Below are positions 8,267 to 16,669 of a DNA stretch of 64,000 nucleotides, piece by piece. The position numbers and the translations under genes were made by a program. A model generated the notes under the pieces. That model made no database searches, had not been told where the DNA came from, and worked only from the letters and a program-made list of their open reading frames with translations. How positions within the stretch are numbered: the first letter of the stretch is position 1; every line of letters starts with the position of its first letter. This DNA comes from Maccoyibacter sp900556645 (lineage in GTDB: Bacteria > Bacillota > Clostridia > Lachnospirales > Lachnospiraceae). The DNA lies in contig CATWDJ010000001.1 in assembly GCA_958349535.1 (NCBI GenBank), positions 62,001 through 126,000 on the forward strand. Reading direction: 5' to 3'.

Positions 8267-8891
8267 ATGAAACTGTCAAAAAAGTAGAAAATAGGTATAG
8301 TGTGCTGGATTATATTGGCTGTTTTGGGTGTGATTCTGGTGTGTGTAGTTAGGACGCAGAACCATAAGAACGCAGAAGTTTCCATGGTATATGATGGGAA
8401 AGCCTATCAAAAAAAGAGAATCTTACCACTATTCTGGTACTGGGCATTGACCAGCGAGGAAAATTGAAAATGGAAGCGGAAAAGCCGGAAGCAACGGACA
8501 GTCAGATATGATGTGGGTAGTGGTTATTGATAAGGATACACATGAGGTTCAGGTCATTACCATTCCTAGAGAAACGGTAGTGGATGTGGATGAATATTAT
8601 GTGAATGGAAAATTTTATCAGACGGTAAATGAACAGATTTGCCTTCAATATGCCTACGGCAGAAACAGTCAGGAAGGCTGTGAGCTGGCAAAGGAAAAGG
8701 TAGAGGGACTTCTGGGAATTCCTATGGATTATTACTGTGCATTTAGTATGGAAGCCATTCCTACCATTGTGGATGCGATGGGAGGGGTGACGGTTACCAT
8801 GACTGGGGATTACGAAATACCGGAGCATACTTATTCCGCAGGAGAAACAGTGACTTTAACCGGAGAAGAAGCATATGAATTTGTGCATTAA
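8267..8891 (+). pseudogene. LytR-CpsA-Psr (LCP) family protein, broken
   Basis: The ATG at 8267 has an AAAAGGAG ribosome site but is followed by TAG at codon 7 (8285-8287). In the same frame a membrane anchor follows (about 8291-8350). The LCP core then appears in other frames: LTTILVLGID at about 8423-8452, and SDMMWVVVIDKDTHEV with TIPRET from about 8500 on, so at least two frameshifts are needed. The frame ends at GEEAYEFVH, where intact LCP proteins continue for roughly 100 residues. LCP enzymes attach anionic polymers to peptidoglycan. Pairing with a damaged sortase suggests loss of a small wall-decoration locus. Confidence 0.8.
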
Positions 8892-8931
8892 TCAATAGCT
8901 TTCGATAAAGAGAATATAGGAAAGTAGGAAA

Positions 8932-8975
8932 GGGCTGTCGCAATTAAAATCAATTCTTACTGCGACAGCCCCTTT
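8932..8975 (+). terminator. Strong hairpin terminator after the LCP remnant
   Basis: GGGCTGTCGCA (8932-8942) pairs perfectly with TGCGACAGCCC (8961-8971) across an 18-base AT-rich loop, then C-TTT. The GC-rich 11-pair arm is unlike its surroundings and could be a dispersed repeat. Confidence 0.65.
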
Positions 8976-8980
8976 CTTGC

Positions 8981-9009
8981 TTGTGTGAAAAATTAAGCTA
9001 TGATATAAT
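8981..9009 (+). promoter_or_regulatory. Promoter of the ATPase-topoisomerase operon
   Basis: TTGTGT (8981-8986), 17 bases, TATAAT (9004-9009), about 30 bases before the ATG at 9039. Confidence 0.55.
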
Positions 9010-9038
9010 TAGAAGAACAGCAAGCAGGAGGTACAAGG

Positions 9039-10400
9039 ATGATTATTCGGACAGCAGAAATTAAACCGCTGGAGGAAGAGTACGAAAAAAGCGGAAATCG
9101 TCTGGTGCTTTTCTATGGAGATGATACCAGTCAGAGAGAACAGTTATTAAAATATTTTATACAGGATAAAAAAGCATTTTATTACCGGGCAAGACCGGCA
9201 TCGGCCAAGCAGCAGAGAATCATGATGGGAGAGCAGATTGCAGAGCAGTATGGTGTGGCAATTCAAAAGCATACCTATGATGAGTATTTTAACCGAATAA
9301 AAAGCGGAGATGCCTCTAAATTAGTGGTGATAATTGATGAATTTCAGTATATTGTGCGGAATGACGAAAGCTTTTGGGAGAGTATTTTGAAGCTGAAGAC
9401 GAAGAGATTATATCCGGGTCCGGTACTGATTGTTTTGGCAAGCTCAGCCTTTAAATGGATTGATACGGAAGGAATGGAACTGTTGGGGGAGCAGGCAAAG
9501 AAAATTGACCGGAAGGTACGGCTTACAGATATGAACTTTCTGGAAATGGTTCGGGCGTTCCCGGAATACGCTGTCAGTGAGTGTGTTCAGGCATATGGAG
9601 TCATCGGCGGTGCCAATGCCTATGTGAACCACTGGAATTCCAAAAAGGATGTGAAACACAATATTTGCAGGCTGATATTGTCTCCCAACGGAGCATTGTT
9701 TGAAGAAGCACAACGGGTCATCGGAAAGGATTTGCGGGAATTGACGGTTTATGATACGCTGCTTTGTTCAATGGCAGCGGGAAACCGTAAGCTGAATGAT
9801 TTGTACCATGATACGGAATATTCCAGAGCCAAGATTAGTGTCTATCTGAAAAACCTTATGTCATATGATGTGGTAGAGAAGGTCAGCGTCTTTGAAACAG
9901 GAGGGTGGGATAATGCACAAAAAGGCTTATATCAAATAAAAAATACATTTGTTAACTTTTGGTTTAAGTTTGTATATCCCCATATGAGCCAGTTGTACCG
10001 ACTGACACCGGAAGTATTTTTCGATACTTACATTGAACCGGAACTGGACGAGTACTTGAACCGCTATTTTGTGGCGGTGTGCAGGGAATATCTGGAACTT
10101 TTGAATCTCCATGGACGGCTGCCGTTAAAGGCTGTTAAAATGGGAACTTGGATTGGTAAAAGGGGAAATATTGATATTATTGTTCAAAATGCACAGCGGC
10201 AAAATATTGTAGCAATCTGCAATTGGTCAAAATCGGAGTTGACAGATGAGATGTATCAGGAGCTGTTGGCTTCTATGAAGCAGGCAAAGCTGAAAGCGGA
10301 ACAGTATTACCTTTTTTCCGCACAGGCATTTGATGAGGCGGTGCAGTTGCGGGCCGAAAAGGAACCAGAGGTTGTGCTGATAGATATGAAAGAATTGTAG
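9039..10400 (+). CDS. DUF234-type AAA ATPase with degenerate Walker A
   Basis: 453 residues. The N-terminal half follows the archaeal-type (DUF234-associated) STAND/AAA ATPase pattern: a strand FYGDDTSQREQLL where the P-loop should lie (27-36), then Walker B LVVIIDEFQYIV (about 95-106) and a sensor-like PVLIVLASSAFKW. The canonical GK[ST] is replaced by Gln-Arg-Glu (32-34), so normal nucleotide binding is doubtful. The C-terminal half (winged helix plus a nuclease-like region with GKRGNIDIIVQNAQRQNIVAICNW) matches the DUF234 module. The role is unknown in the family. It is followed after 8 bases by a topoisomerase gene, probably in one operon. Start supported by AGGAGG. Confidence 0.75.
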   Translation: MIIRTAEIKPLEEEYEKSGNRLVLFYGDDTSQREQLLKYFIQDKKAFYYRARPASAKQQRIMMGEQIAEQYGVAIQKHTYDEYFNRIKSGDASKLVVIIDEFQYIVRNDESFWESILKLKTKRLYPGPVLIVLASSAFKWIDTEGMELLGEQAKKIDRKVRLTDMNFLEMVRAFPEYAVSECVQAYGVIGGANAYVNHWNSKKDVKHNICRLILSPNGALFEEAQRVIGKDLRELTVYDTLLCSMAAGNRKLNDLYHDTEYSRAKISVYLKNLMSYDVVEKVSVFETGGWDNAQKGLYQIKNTFVNFWFKFVYPHMSQLYRLTPEVFFDTYIEPELDEYLNRYFVAVCREYLELLNLHGRLPLKAVKMGTWIGKRGNIDIIVQNAQRQNIVAICNWSKSELTDEMYQELLASMKQAKLKAEQYYLFSAQAFDEAVQLRAEKEPEVVLIDMKEL

Positions 10401-10408
10401 GAGTAATT

Positions 10409-12463
10409 ATGGCAAAGGCTTTATACATAGCGGAGAAGCCCAGTGTGGCACAGGAGTTTGCAAAAGCTTTAAAGCTGGACATGAAAAATCATAACGGCTA
10501 TAAGGAAGGGGATAGTGCCATTGTAACCTGGTGTGTAGGACATCTGGTTACCATGAGCTATCCCGAAGCATATGATGAAAAATATAAAAAGTGGAGTTTA
10601 GAGACTCTGCCGTTTCTGCCGGAGGAATTTTTGTATGAAGTCATTCCCTCGGCGGCAAATCAATATAAAGTGGTGGAGATGCTTCTAAACCGGGAAGACG
10701 TAGATACCATTTATGTATGTACCGACTCCGGGCGGGAAGGAGAATATATCTATCGTCTGGTGGAACAGAAGGCAGGTGTAAAAGGCAAGAAACGAAAGAG
10801 AGTCTGGATTGATTCCCAGACGGAAGAAGAGATACTTCGGGGAATCCGGGGGGCAAAGGATCTGTCCGAGTATGACAATCTTTCGGATTCCGCTTATCTG
10901 CGGGCAAAAGAGGATTATCTCATGGGTATCAATTTTTCCAGATTGCTGACCCTGAAATATGGCAATACCATTGCCAACTATCTTCATGAGCGTTATGCGG
11001 TGGTTTCCGTAGGAAGAGTTATGACCTGTGTGCTGGGAATGGTGGTTCGCAGAGAACGGGAAATACGGGAATTTGTGAAAACACCTTTTTACAGAGTGTT
11101 AGAGACTTTGGAGATTCAGGGAACGACTGTGGACGGAGAGTGGAAAGCCGTAGAGGGAAGTGCCTACTTTGCCTCACTGAAGCTGTATAAGGACAACGGT
11201 TTTTTGGAAAAGGAGGAAGCAAAAGCTTTTATTTCTTCTTTGACCCAAAGCTCGGAATTCACAGAAAATGAAAACGGACAAAGTACCCAGCAGACGGAAG
11301 GGTTGGAGGCAGAGATTGCCAAGATAGAAAAGAAAAAAGAACAAAAGAAGCCGCCGCTGCTTTACAATTTGGCAGAACTTCAGAATGACTGTTCAAAATT
11401 CTTCAAGATTAGTCCTGACGAAACATTGCGGGTGGTACAGGAACTATATGAGAAAAAGCTGGTGACCTACCCCAGAACCGATGCCCGTGTACTTTCTACG
11501 GCAGTATCCAAAGAGGTACATAAAAATATTAAAGGATTATTTAATATTCCGGGAGTAAAACCCTTTGCGGAACATATTTTAGAGGAAGGTCTTCATAAAG
11601 GGATTGCAAAAACCCGGTATGTGAATGATAAGCAGATTACGGATCACTATGCAATTATCCCTACGGGACAGGGGTTTTCAGCCATGAAAAGTCTGAATCC
11701 GCTGTCTATCAAAGTGTACGAGGTAATTACCAGAAGATTCTTGGCTATCTTTTATCCCCCGGCGGTTTACCAGAAAGTATCTCTGGTAACGCAGACGGAA
11801 CAGGAACAGTTCTTTTCCAATTTTAAAGTGTTGGCAGAGCCGGGGTATCAAGTGGTAATGAACTATTCCTTTTTTAAGAAGAAAAAAGAGGAAAAAGAAG
11901 AGAATGAGGGCGAAGAAGAGGCGTGTGACCAGCAGCTATTAGAGCTGATATCCTCTTTGAAAAAAGGAATGAAACTACCGGTTTCTCAGATGTATATCAA
12001 AGAAGGGGAGACCTCTCCGCCGAAACGATACAATTCTGGTTCCATGATTCTTGCCATGGAAAATGCGGGACAGTTGATTGAGGACGAGGAGCTGCGGGCA
12101 CAGATTAAGGGAAGTGGAATCGGAACCTCAGCCACCAGAGCGGAAATCTTAAAAAAACTTGTAAACAATAAGTATCTGGCTTTGAATAAAAAGACACAGG
12201 TCATTACACCTACTCTTTTGGGAGAAATGATATATGATGTCGTAAATGCCTCCATCAGACCTTTATTAAATCCAGAATTAACAGCAAGCTGGGAAAAAGG
12301 GCTGACTTATGTGGCACAAGGCAGCCTTACTAGTGAGGAATATATGGTAAAGCTCAACGGTTTTATTGAGAGACGGACAGATGCGGTGTTGAAGCTGAAT
12401 AACCAATATAGTTTGAGAGGATATTTTGATGCAGCCGCAGCCTACTATAAAAAAGGAAAGTAG
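10409..12463 (+). CDS. topB: DNA topoisomerase III (type IA)
   Basis: 684 residues. A TOPRIM domain opens the protein (ALYIAEKPSVA at 4-14; TDSGREGEYIYR at 105-116) and the active-site tyrosine is Y354 in LVTYPRTDAR. The PPLLYNLAELQ motif (315-325) is typical of TopB. It relaxes negatively supercoiled DNA and separates recombination or replication intermediates. No C-terminal zinc fingers are present, as in other TopB forms. A highly charged lysine/glutamate stretch (about 490-510) interrupts the core. The ribosome site GGAG precedes the ATG by seven bases, eight bases after the ATPase stop. Confidence 0.92.
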   Translation: MAKALYIAEKPSVAQEFAKALKLDMKNHNGYKEGDSAIVTWCVGHLVTMSYPEAYDEKYKKWSLETLPFLPEEFLYEVIPSAANQYKVVEMLLNREDVDTIYVCTDSGREGEYIYRLVEQKAGVKGKKRKRVWIDSQTEEEILRGIRGAKDLSEYDNLSDSAYLRAKEDYLMGINFSRLLTLKYGNTIANYLHERYAVVSVGRVMTCVLGMVVRREREIREFVKTPFYRVLETLEIQGTTVDGEWKAVEGSAYFASLKLYKDNGFLEKEEAKAFISSLTQSSEFTENENGQSTQQTEGLEAEIAKIEKKKEQKKPPLLYNLAELQNDCSKFFKISPDETLRVVQELYEKKLVTYPRTDARVLSTAVSKEVHKNIKGLFNIPGVKPFAEHILEEGLHKGIAKTRYVNDKQITDHYAIIPTGQGFSAMKSLNPLSIKVYEVITRRFLAIFYPPAVYQKVSLVTQTEQEQFFSNFKVLAEPGYQVVMNYSFFKKKKEEKEENEGEEEACDQQLLELISSLKKGMKLPVSQMYIKEGETSPPKRYNSGSMILAMENAGQLIEDEELRAQIKGSGIGTSATRAEILKKLVNNKYLALNKKTQVITPTLLGEMIYDVVNASIRPLLNPELTASWEKGLTYVAQGSLTSEEYMVKLNGFIERRTDAVLKLNNQYSLRGYFDAAAAYYKKGK

Positions 12464-12473
12464 AGGAAGGAAT

Positions 12474-13139
12474 ATGGAAGAATGTAAAATTAGCAAAATG
12501 TATAATTTGGAGGAGACCATTGCAAAGGACTTATTTGAAGGGTTGACCTATCCATGGGAGGCACTACCGAAAATCAGTGAGTTCATTGTAAAACTGGGAG
12601 AATCTCTGGATTCTTCAGTCTACGAAAAGAGAGGAGAAAATATCTGGGTGGCGAAAAGTGCAAAGGTAGCACCTACGGCTTTTTTAAGCGAACCTTTAAT
12701 TATTGACGAAGAAGCAGAAATTCGTCACTGTGCTTTTGTGCGTGGAAATGCCATTGTGGGAAAAGGCTGTGTAGTGGGCAATTCCACGGAATTGAAGAAC
12801 GTAGTTCTTTTTAACAGCGTACAGGTGCCACATTATAATTACGTGGGAGATTCCATTTTGGGATATAAGTCTCATATGGGAGCAGGTTCTATCACCTCCA
12901 ATGTGAAATCCGACAAAACTCTTGTGGTGGTGAAGAACGGAAAGGAAGAAATTAAAACAGGACTTAAAAAGTTTGGTGCCATGTTAGGGGATTATGTAGA
13001 GGTGGGATGTAATTCGGTATTAAATCCGGGAAGCGTTATTGGTTCCCATACCAATATATATCCGTTATCCATGGTAAGAGGGGTTGTGCCAGAGCGTTCT
13101 ATTTACAAAAATAAAAATGAAATCACGCAGAAACAGTAA
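12474..13139 (+). CDS. Left-handed beta-helix acyltransferase-like protein (GlmU C-domain-like)
   Basis: 221 residues from the ATG at 12474, which has GAGGAAGG before it; an earlier in-frame ATG at 12426 lies within topB and lacks such a site. The middle contains hexapeptide-type repeats (AKVAPTAFLSEPLIIDEEAEIRHCAFVRGNAIVGKG, split in six-residue turns; later GAGSITSNVKSDK and VGCNSVLNPGSVIG), as in the acetyltransferase half of GlmU and related sugar-nucleotide enzymes. It lacks a pyrophosphorylase domain. The substrate is unknown. It ends the topB operon before a very strong terminator. Confidence 0.75.
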   Translation: MEECKISKMYNLEETIAKDLFEGLTYPWEALPKISEFIVKLGESLDSSVYEKRGENIWVAKSAKVAPTAFLSEPLIIDEEAEIRHCAFVRGNAIVGKGCVVGNSTELKNVVLFNSVQVPHYNYVGDSILGYKSHMGAGSITSNVKSDKTLVVVKNGKEEIKTGLKKFGAMLGDYVEVGCNSVLNPGSVIGSHTNIYPLSMVRGVVPERSIYKNKNEITQKQ

Positions 13140-13188
13140 AAGTAAATATAAGAAATAACAAATTTTTTATGGTTCTATTACAATATAA

Positions 13189-13230
13189 AAGTTTCAGCAA
13201 AATAAATTTTTTTATTTTGCTGAAACTTTT
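13189..13230. terminator. Eighteen-pair perfect terminator hairpin
   Basis: Bases 13189-13206 pair perfectly with 13211-13228 around a TTTT loop, and more Ts follow. It separates the topB operon from the sigma-factor pair and is the longest perfect hairpin stem in the window. Confidence 0.85.
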
Positions 13231-13301
13231 TACTGTATTCGTCCATCTAATCTATGTATACAGACAGCAGCGCGTTGTTTTCTAAGGAGGACATAAGTAA
13301 C

Positions 13302-13781
13302 ATGGTAAAACAGAAAAAAGGATTGGAAGAGCTGATTCATGAGGAACTGGTAAATAATTATGAAAAATATTACCGGTTTGCTTACAGCTATGTACATAAT
13401 GAAGCGGATGCACAAGATATCATTCAGGAGACTGCCTATAAGGCAATTTATAAAAGTGACACCTTAAAAAACCCGGAATATGCTGGAAGCTGGATATATC
13501 GGATTTTAATGAATGAAGCCAATGCGTTTTTAAGAAAGAAAAATAAGCTTTGCCTTACTGCAGAAATCGAAGAGAACGGCTATGAAGACAAGAGCAGAGA
13601 TTTTGACTTGGAAGAAGCGATTAAAGGATTAGATCCGACAGACAGAATGCTGGTAACACTTCGATATTTCGAAGATATGGAGTTGTCAAAAATTGCATGG
13701 ATTATGGATGAGAATATCAATACTATAAAAAGCAGATTGTATCGTGCTTTAAAGAAACTTCGGGTAGCATTGACAGAATAG
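13302..13781 (+). CDS. sigV: ECF-type RNA polymerase sigma factor (SigV-like)
   Basis: 159 residues from the ATG at 13302, which has a perfect AAGGAGG; a start at 13254 lacks one. Region 2 is visible in YRFAYSYVHNEADAQDIIQE and region 4 in DPTDRMLVTLRYFEDMELSK followed by the helix-turn-helix NINTIKSRLYRALKKL. Group IV sigma factors direct envelope-stress regulons. The gene immediately downstream resembles RsiV, the anti-sigma factor for SigV, so the pair probably responds to lysozyme as in Bacillus and Clostridioides. The SigV name rests on this neighbour and is an inference. Confidence 0.82.
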   Translation: MVKQKKGLEELIHEELVNNYEKYYRFAYSYVHNEADAQDIIQETAYKAIYKSDTLKNPEYAGSWIYRILMNEANAFLRKKNKLCLTAEIEENGYEDKSRDFDLEEAIKGLDPTDRMLVTLRYFEDMELSKIAWIMDENINTIKSRLYRALKKLRVALTE

Positions 13782-13791
13782 GAGAAAAAAT

Positions 13792-14685
13792 ATGAAGAAT
13801 AGAACAGAAAAGGAATTTGTAAAAATGCAGGAGGAATACAGGGAGATTGTACCGCCTGAAAATGGTTTGCAGGCATTGGAAAAAACTATCCTAAGGGCAA
13901 AAAAAGAAAAGCAGCAGAAAAAAAGATTCACAGTAATTCGAAATATAGGACTGGGAATGGCGGCGGTCTTTGCGGCGGTTATCATTTTGGCGAATACAAA
14001 TGAGAAGATTGCATATGCAATGGAACAAGTGCCTGTATTGGGGGAAATAATTAAAATTACGGTAGAAGATCCTTACGAAGCGGATAGCGATACCTATCAT
14101 GCAAAGATTGTAACACCTCAGATAGAAGGTGATGATGCTTCAGAAAAAGCTGGTAAGGAAGCAGCAGAAGTAAATGTTGAGATAAGGAAGACGACAGAGG
14201 AACTTATTAAAGAGTGTCAAAGAGACCTTCAAGAAGAAGTGAAAATGAAAAGCGTGGATACAGATTATGAGGTTGTAACGGATAATGAGGAATGGTTTGC
14301 ACTGCGTTTTATCATTACAAAAACGCAGGCAAGTGCCGAGCAGACAGAAAAATATTATAATATTGACCGTAAATCCGGAAAGATGGTGAAATCCTTACAG
14401 GAACTGTTTAAAAAAGATAGTGATTATATTACGCCGATTAGTGAAAATATCAAAAAGCAGATGAGAACTCAGATGAAAGCAGATGAGAATAAAAGTTATT
14501 TCTTGGATTCAGAAGAAGGATTTACGGAAGATGATTTTGATAAAATCAAAGAAAATCAGAATTTTTATATAAATGAAAAAGGAAATCTGGTGATAGCCTT
14601 TGATGAATATGAGATTGCACCGGGGTATATGGGAGCAGTTTCCTTTGAAATTCCGGAGGATGAAATTTCATCTATTTTAAAATAG
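13792..14685 (+). CDS. rsiV: RsiV-like anti-sigma factor (DUF3298 domain)
   Basis: 297 residues, close to Bacillus RsiV. A cytoplasmic N-terminal segment (1-48) would hold the sigma factor, one membrane helix follows (about 51-68), and the extracellular part ends in a DUF3298 domain with NQNFYINEKGNLVIAFDEYE and APGYMGAVSFEIP. RsiV binds lysozyme directly, after which signal peptidase and RasP cleave it and free SigV. It starts ten bases after sigV, so the pair is co-expressed. No lysozyme-resistance effector such as oatA or dltA lies next to it here. Confidence 0.82.
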   Translation: MKNRTEKEFVKMQEEYREIVPPENGLQALEKTILRAKKEKQQKKRFTVIRNIGLGMAAVFAAVIILANTNEKIAYAMEQVPVLGEIIKITVEDPYEADSDTYHAKIVTPQIEGDDASEKAGKEAAEVNVEIRKTTEELIKECQRDLQEEVKMKSVDTDYEVVTDNEEWFALRFIITKTQASAEQTEKYYNIDRKSGKMVKSLQELFKKDSDYITPISENIKKQMRTQMKADENKSYFLDSEEGFTEDDFDKIKENQNFYINEKGNLVIAFDEYEIAPGYMGAVSFEIPEDEISSILK

Positions 14686-14711
14686 GGATTTTGAAATAAT
14701 CTCTTGAAGTT

Positions 14712-14759
14712 TTCGACATTTTATGAGAAAATGATTATAAGTACGTTAAGAATTTAACG
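14712..14759 (+). promoter_or_regulatory. Promoter with operator-like inverted repeat before the NifU-like gene
   Basis: TTCGAC (14712-14717) and TTATAA (14735-14740) are 17 bases apart. Just downstream is the perfect inverted repeat CGTTAA-GAAT-TTAACG (14744-14759), placed over the expected start of transcription. A repressor site is a reasonable inference; the regulator is unknown. Confidence 0.5.
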
Positions 14760-14795
14760 CAACTACAATTTCATCCAATTGAAAGGAGTCTTATA

Positions 14796-15488
14796 ATGAT
14801 TTACACACAGGAAGTTCAAAACATGTGTCCGGTTGCTAAAGGTGCAAAACACGAACCGGCTCCAATTCCAGAAGAAGGAAAATGGATTCATTCTAAAAAA
14901 ATCGAAGATATTTCAGGCTTTACACACGGTGTGGGCTGGTGTGCTCCACAGCAGGGTGCCTGCAAACTTTCATTGAACGTAAAGAATGGTATTATCGAAG
15001 AAGCATTGGTAGAGACTATCGGATGTTCCGGTATGACCCATTCCGCAGCTATGGCAGCAGAGATTTTACAGGGAAAAACAATCTTAGAAGCATTGAATAC
15101 TGACCTTGTATGTGATGCAATCAATACTGCTATGAGAGAGTTATTCTTACAAATTGTATACGGACGTACACAGAGTGCATTCTCTGATGACGGTCTGGCA
15201 ATCGGTGCAGGATTAGAAGATTTAGGAAAAGGACTTCGTTCCCAGGTTGGTACTATGTACGCAACAAAGGAAAAAGGCGTTCGTTATCTGGAAATGGCAG
15301 AGGGCTATGTAACAGGTATTGCTTTAGACGCTGACAACGAAGTTATTGGATATCAGTTCGTTTCTCTTGGAAAAATGACTGACTTTATCAAAAAAGGCGA
15401 TGATCCGAATACCGCTTGGGAGAAAGCGAAAGGACAGTATGGCCGTGTTGATGACGCAGTAAAAATCATCGACCCAAGAAAAGAGTAA
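14796..15488 (+). CDS. NifU-like iron-sulfur scaffold homologue
   Basis: 230 residues. The central region resembles NifU/IscU N-terminal scaffold domains: CAPQQGACKLSLNVKNGIIEEA, then the cysteine in VETIGCSGMTHSAAMAAEILQGK, and a third region LVCDAINTAMRELFLQ. Cysteines near 49, 57, 77 and 107 could bind a cluster. It is 21 bases upstream of a GGGtGRT-family gene, a pairing I know from Lachnospiraceae; no isc/suf partner genes are nearby, so a role other than general Fe-S assembly is likely. Strong AAAGGAG site and codon use rich in GGT, GCA and CGT suggest high expression. Confidence 0.7.
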   Translation: MIYTQEVQNMCPVAKGAKHEPAPIPEEGKWIHSKKIEDISGFTHGVGWCAPQQGACKLSLNVKNGIIEEALVETIGCSGMTHSAAMAAEILQGKTILEALNTDLVCDAINTAMRELFLQIVYGRTQSAFSDDGLAIGAGLEDLGKGLRSQVGTMYATKEKGVRYLEMAEGYVTGIALDADNEVIGYQFVSLGKMTDFIKKGDDPNTAWEKAKGQYGRVDDAVKIIDPRKE

Positions 15489-15508
15489 TCGAAAGGAGAC
15501 GGACAAAA

Positions 15509-16519
15509 ATGGCATTATTTGAATCATATGAAAGAAGAATTGACCAGATTAACGCTGTATTAAACAGCTATGGTATTAGTTCTATTGAAGAGGCTGAAAA
15601 AATTACAAAAGATGCTGGACTTGATGTTTACGAGCAGGTAAAGAAAATCCAGCCAATCTGTTTTGAGAACGCATGCTGGGCTTACACAGTAGGTGCAGCT
15701 ATCGCAATCAAGAAAGACTGCAGAAGAGCAGCAGACGCTGCAGCAGCAATCGGTGAAGGTCTTCAGGCTTTCTGTATTCCGGGTTCTGTTGCTGACCACA
15801 GAAAAGTTGGTATCGGACACGGTAACTTAGGAAAGATGTTATTAGAGGAAGAAACAGAGTGCTTCTGTTTCTTAGCAGGACATGAATCCTTCGCAGCAGC
15901 AGAGGGTGCTATCGGTATTGCCGAGAAAGCAAACAAAGTACGTCAGAAACCGTTACGTGTTATCTTAAACGGACTTGGAAAAGATGCTGCACAGATTATC
16001 TCCAGAATCAACGGATTTACATTTGTTGAGACAAAGATGGACTATGAGAAAAACGAAGTAAACGTAGTATACGAAAAAGCATACTCCAACGGACTCCGTG
16101 CTTCCGTAAAATGTTACGGTGCAGATGATGTTGTAGAAGGTGTTGCAATCATGCACAAAGAGAATGTTGGTGTTTCCATCACAGGTAACTCCACAAACCC
16201 AACACGTTTCCAGCATCCGGTAGCAGGTACATACAAAAAAGAATGTATCGAGCAGGGTAAGAAATACTTCTCTGTTGCATCCGGCGGTGGTACAGGACGT
16301 ACACTTCACCCGGACAACATGGCAGCTGGTCCTGCATCCTACGGTATGACAGATACCATGGGACGTATGCACTCTGATGCACAGTTTGCAGGTTCTTCTT
16401 CCGTACCGGCTCACGTAGAGATGATGGGTCTTATCGGAATGGGTAACAACCCAATGGTAGGTGCAACTGTTGCAGTAGCAGTTTCCATTGAGGAAGCAGC
16501 TAAGGCAGGCAAATTCTAA
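15509..16519 (+). CDS. GGGtGRT-family protein
   Basis: 336 residues with the naming motif SGGGTGRTLHPDN (258-270). The family has no assigned biochemical role to my knowledge. Visible are an alanine-rich segment (74-82), a Gly/His-rich loop GIGHGNLGKM (101-110), many cysteines (51, 56, 71, 89, 118, 120, 202, 246) and the phosphate-loop-like ITGNSTNPTRFQHP. It follows the NifU-like gene in an apparent operon, with GAAAGGAG as ribosome site. Cysteines plus the scaffold partner suggest a metal- or cluster-dependent enzyme; that is inference. Codon choice again points to strong expression. Confidence 0.75.
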   Translation: MALFESYERRIDQINAVLNSYGISSIEEAEKITKDAGLDVYEQVKKIQPICFENACWAYTVGAAIAIKKDCRRAADAAAAIGEGLQAFCIPGSVADHRKVGIGHGNLGKMLLEEETECFCFLAGHESFAAAEGAIGIAEKANKVRQKPLRVILNGLGKDAAQIISRINGFTFVETKMDYEKNEVNVVYEKAYSNGLRASVKCYGADDVVEGVAIMHKENVGVSITGNSTNPTRFQHPVAGTYKKECIEQGKKYFSVASGGGTGRTLHPDNMAAGPASYGMTDTMGRMHSDAQFAGSSSVPAHVEMMGLIGMGNNPMVGATVAVAVSIEEAAKAGKF

Positions 16520-16567
16520 AAATTCTTGTCTAAAAATGAATATTATGCTATAATTTAGCAGAGATTT

Positions 16568-16601
16568 GAGAGACGTCATCATAGGATGGCGTTCTCTTTT
16601 T
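16568..16601 (+). terminator. Terminator after the GGGtGRT gene
   Basis: GACGTCATC pairs with GATGGCGTT (one wobble), extended by GAG/CTC beyond a one-base bulge, and five Ts follow. Confidence 0.7.
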
Positions 16602-16669
16602 GTAGAAAATCTCCGAAAAAAAACGAAAAATAGCAAAGTGTAAGGATGATTAGGTAAGAGGGAGCGAAT

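Noticed and set aside
7742..8287. Two early TAG codons as sign of amber recoding
   Set aside because: Many intact genes in the window end with TAG, for example at 4000-4002 and 10398-10400, and the second gene also has frameshifts, so decay is simpler.
13221..13243. TGAAAC ... CGTC as a SigV autoregulatory promoter
   Set aside because: The spacing is 13 bases instead of about 16, and TGAAAC is part of the 3' arm of a strong terminator hairpin.
15965..16636. 223-codon antisense frame over the GGGtGRT gene
   Set aside because: High Cys/Thr/Phe content reflects the biased codon use of the real gene on the other strand.
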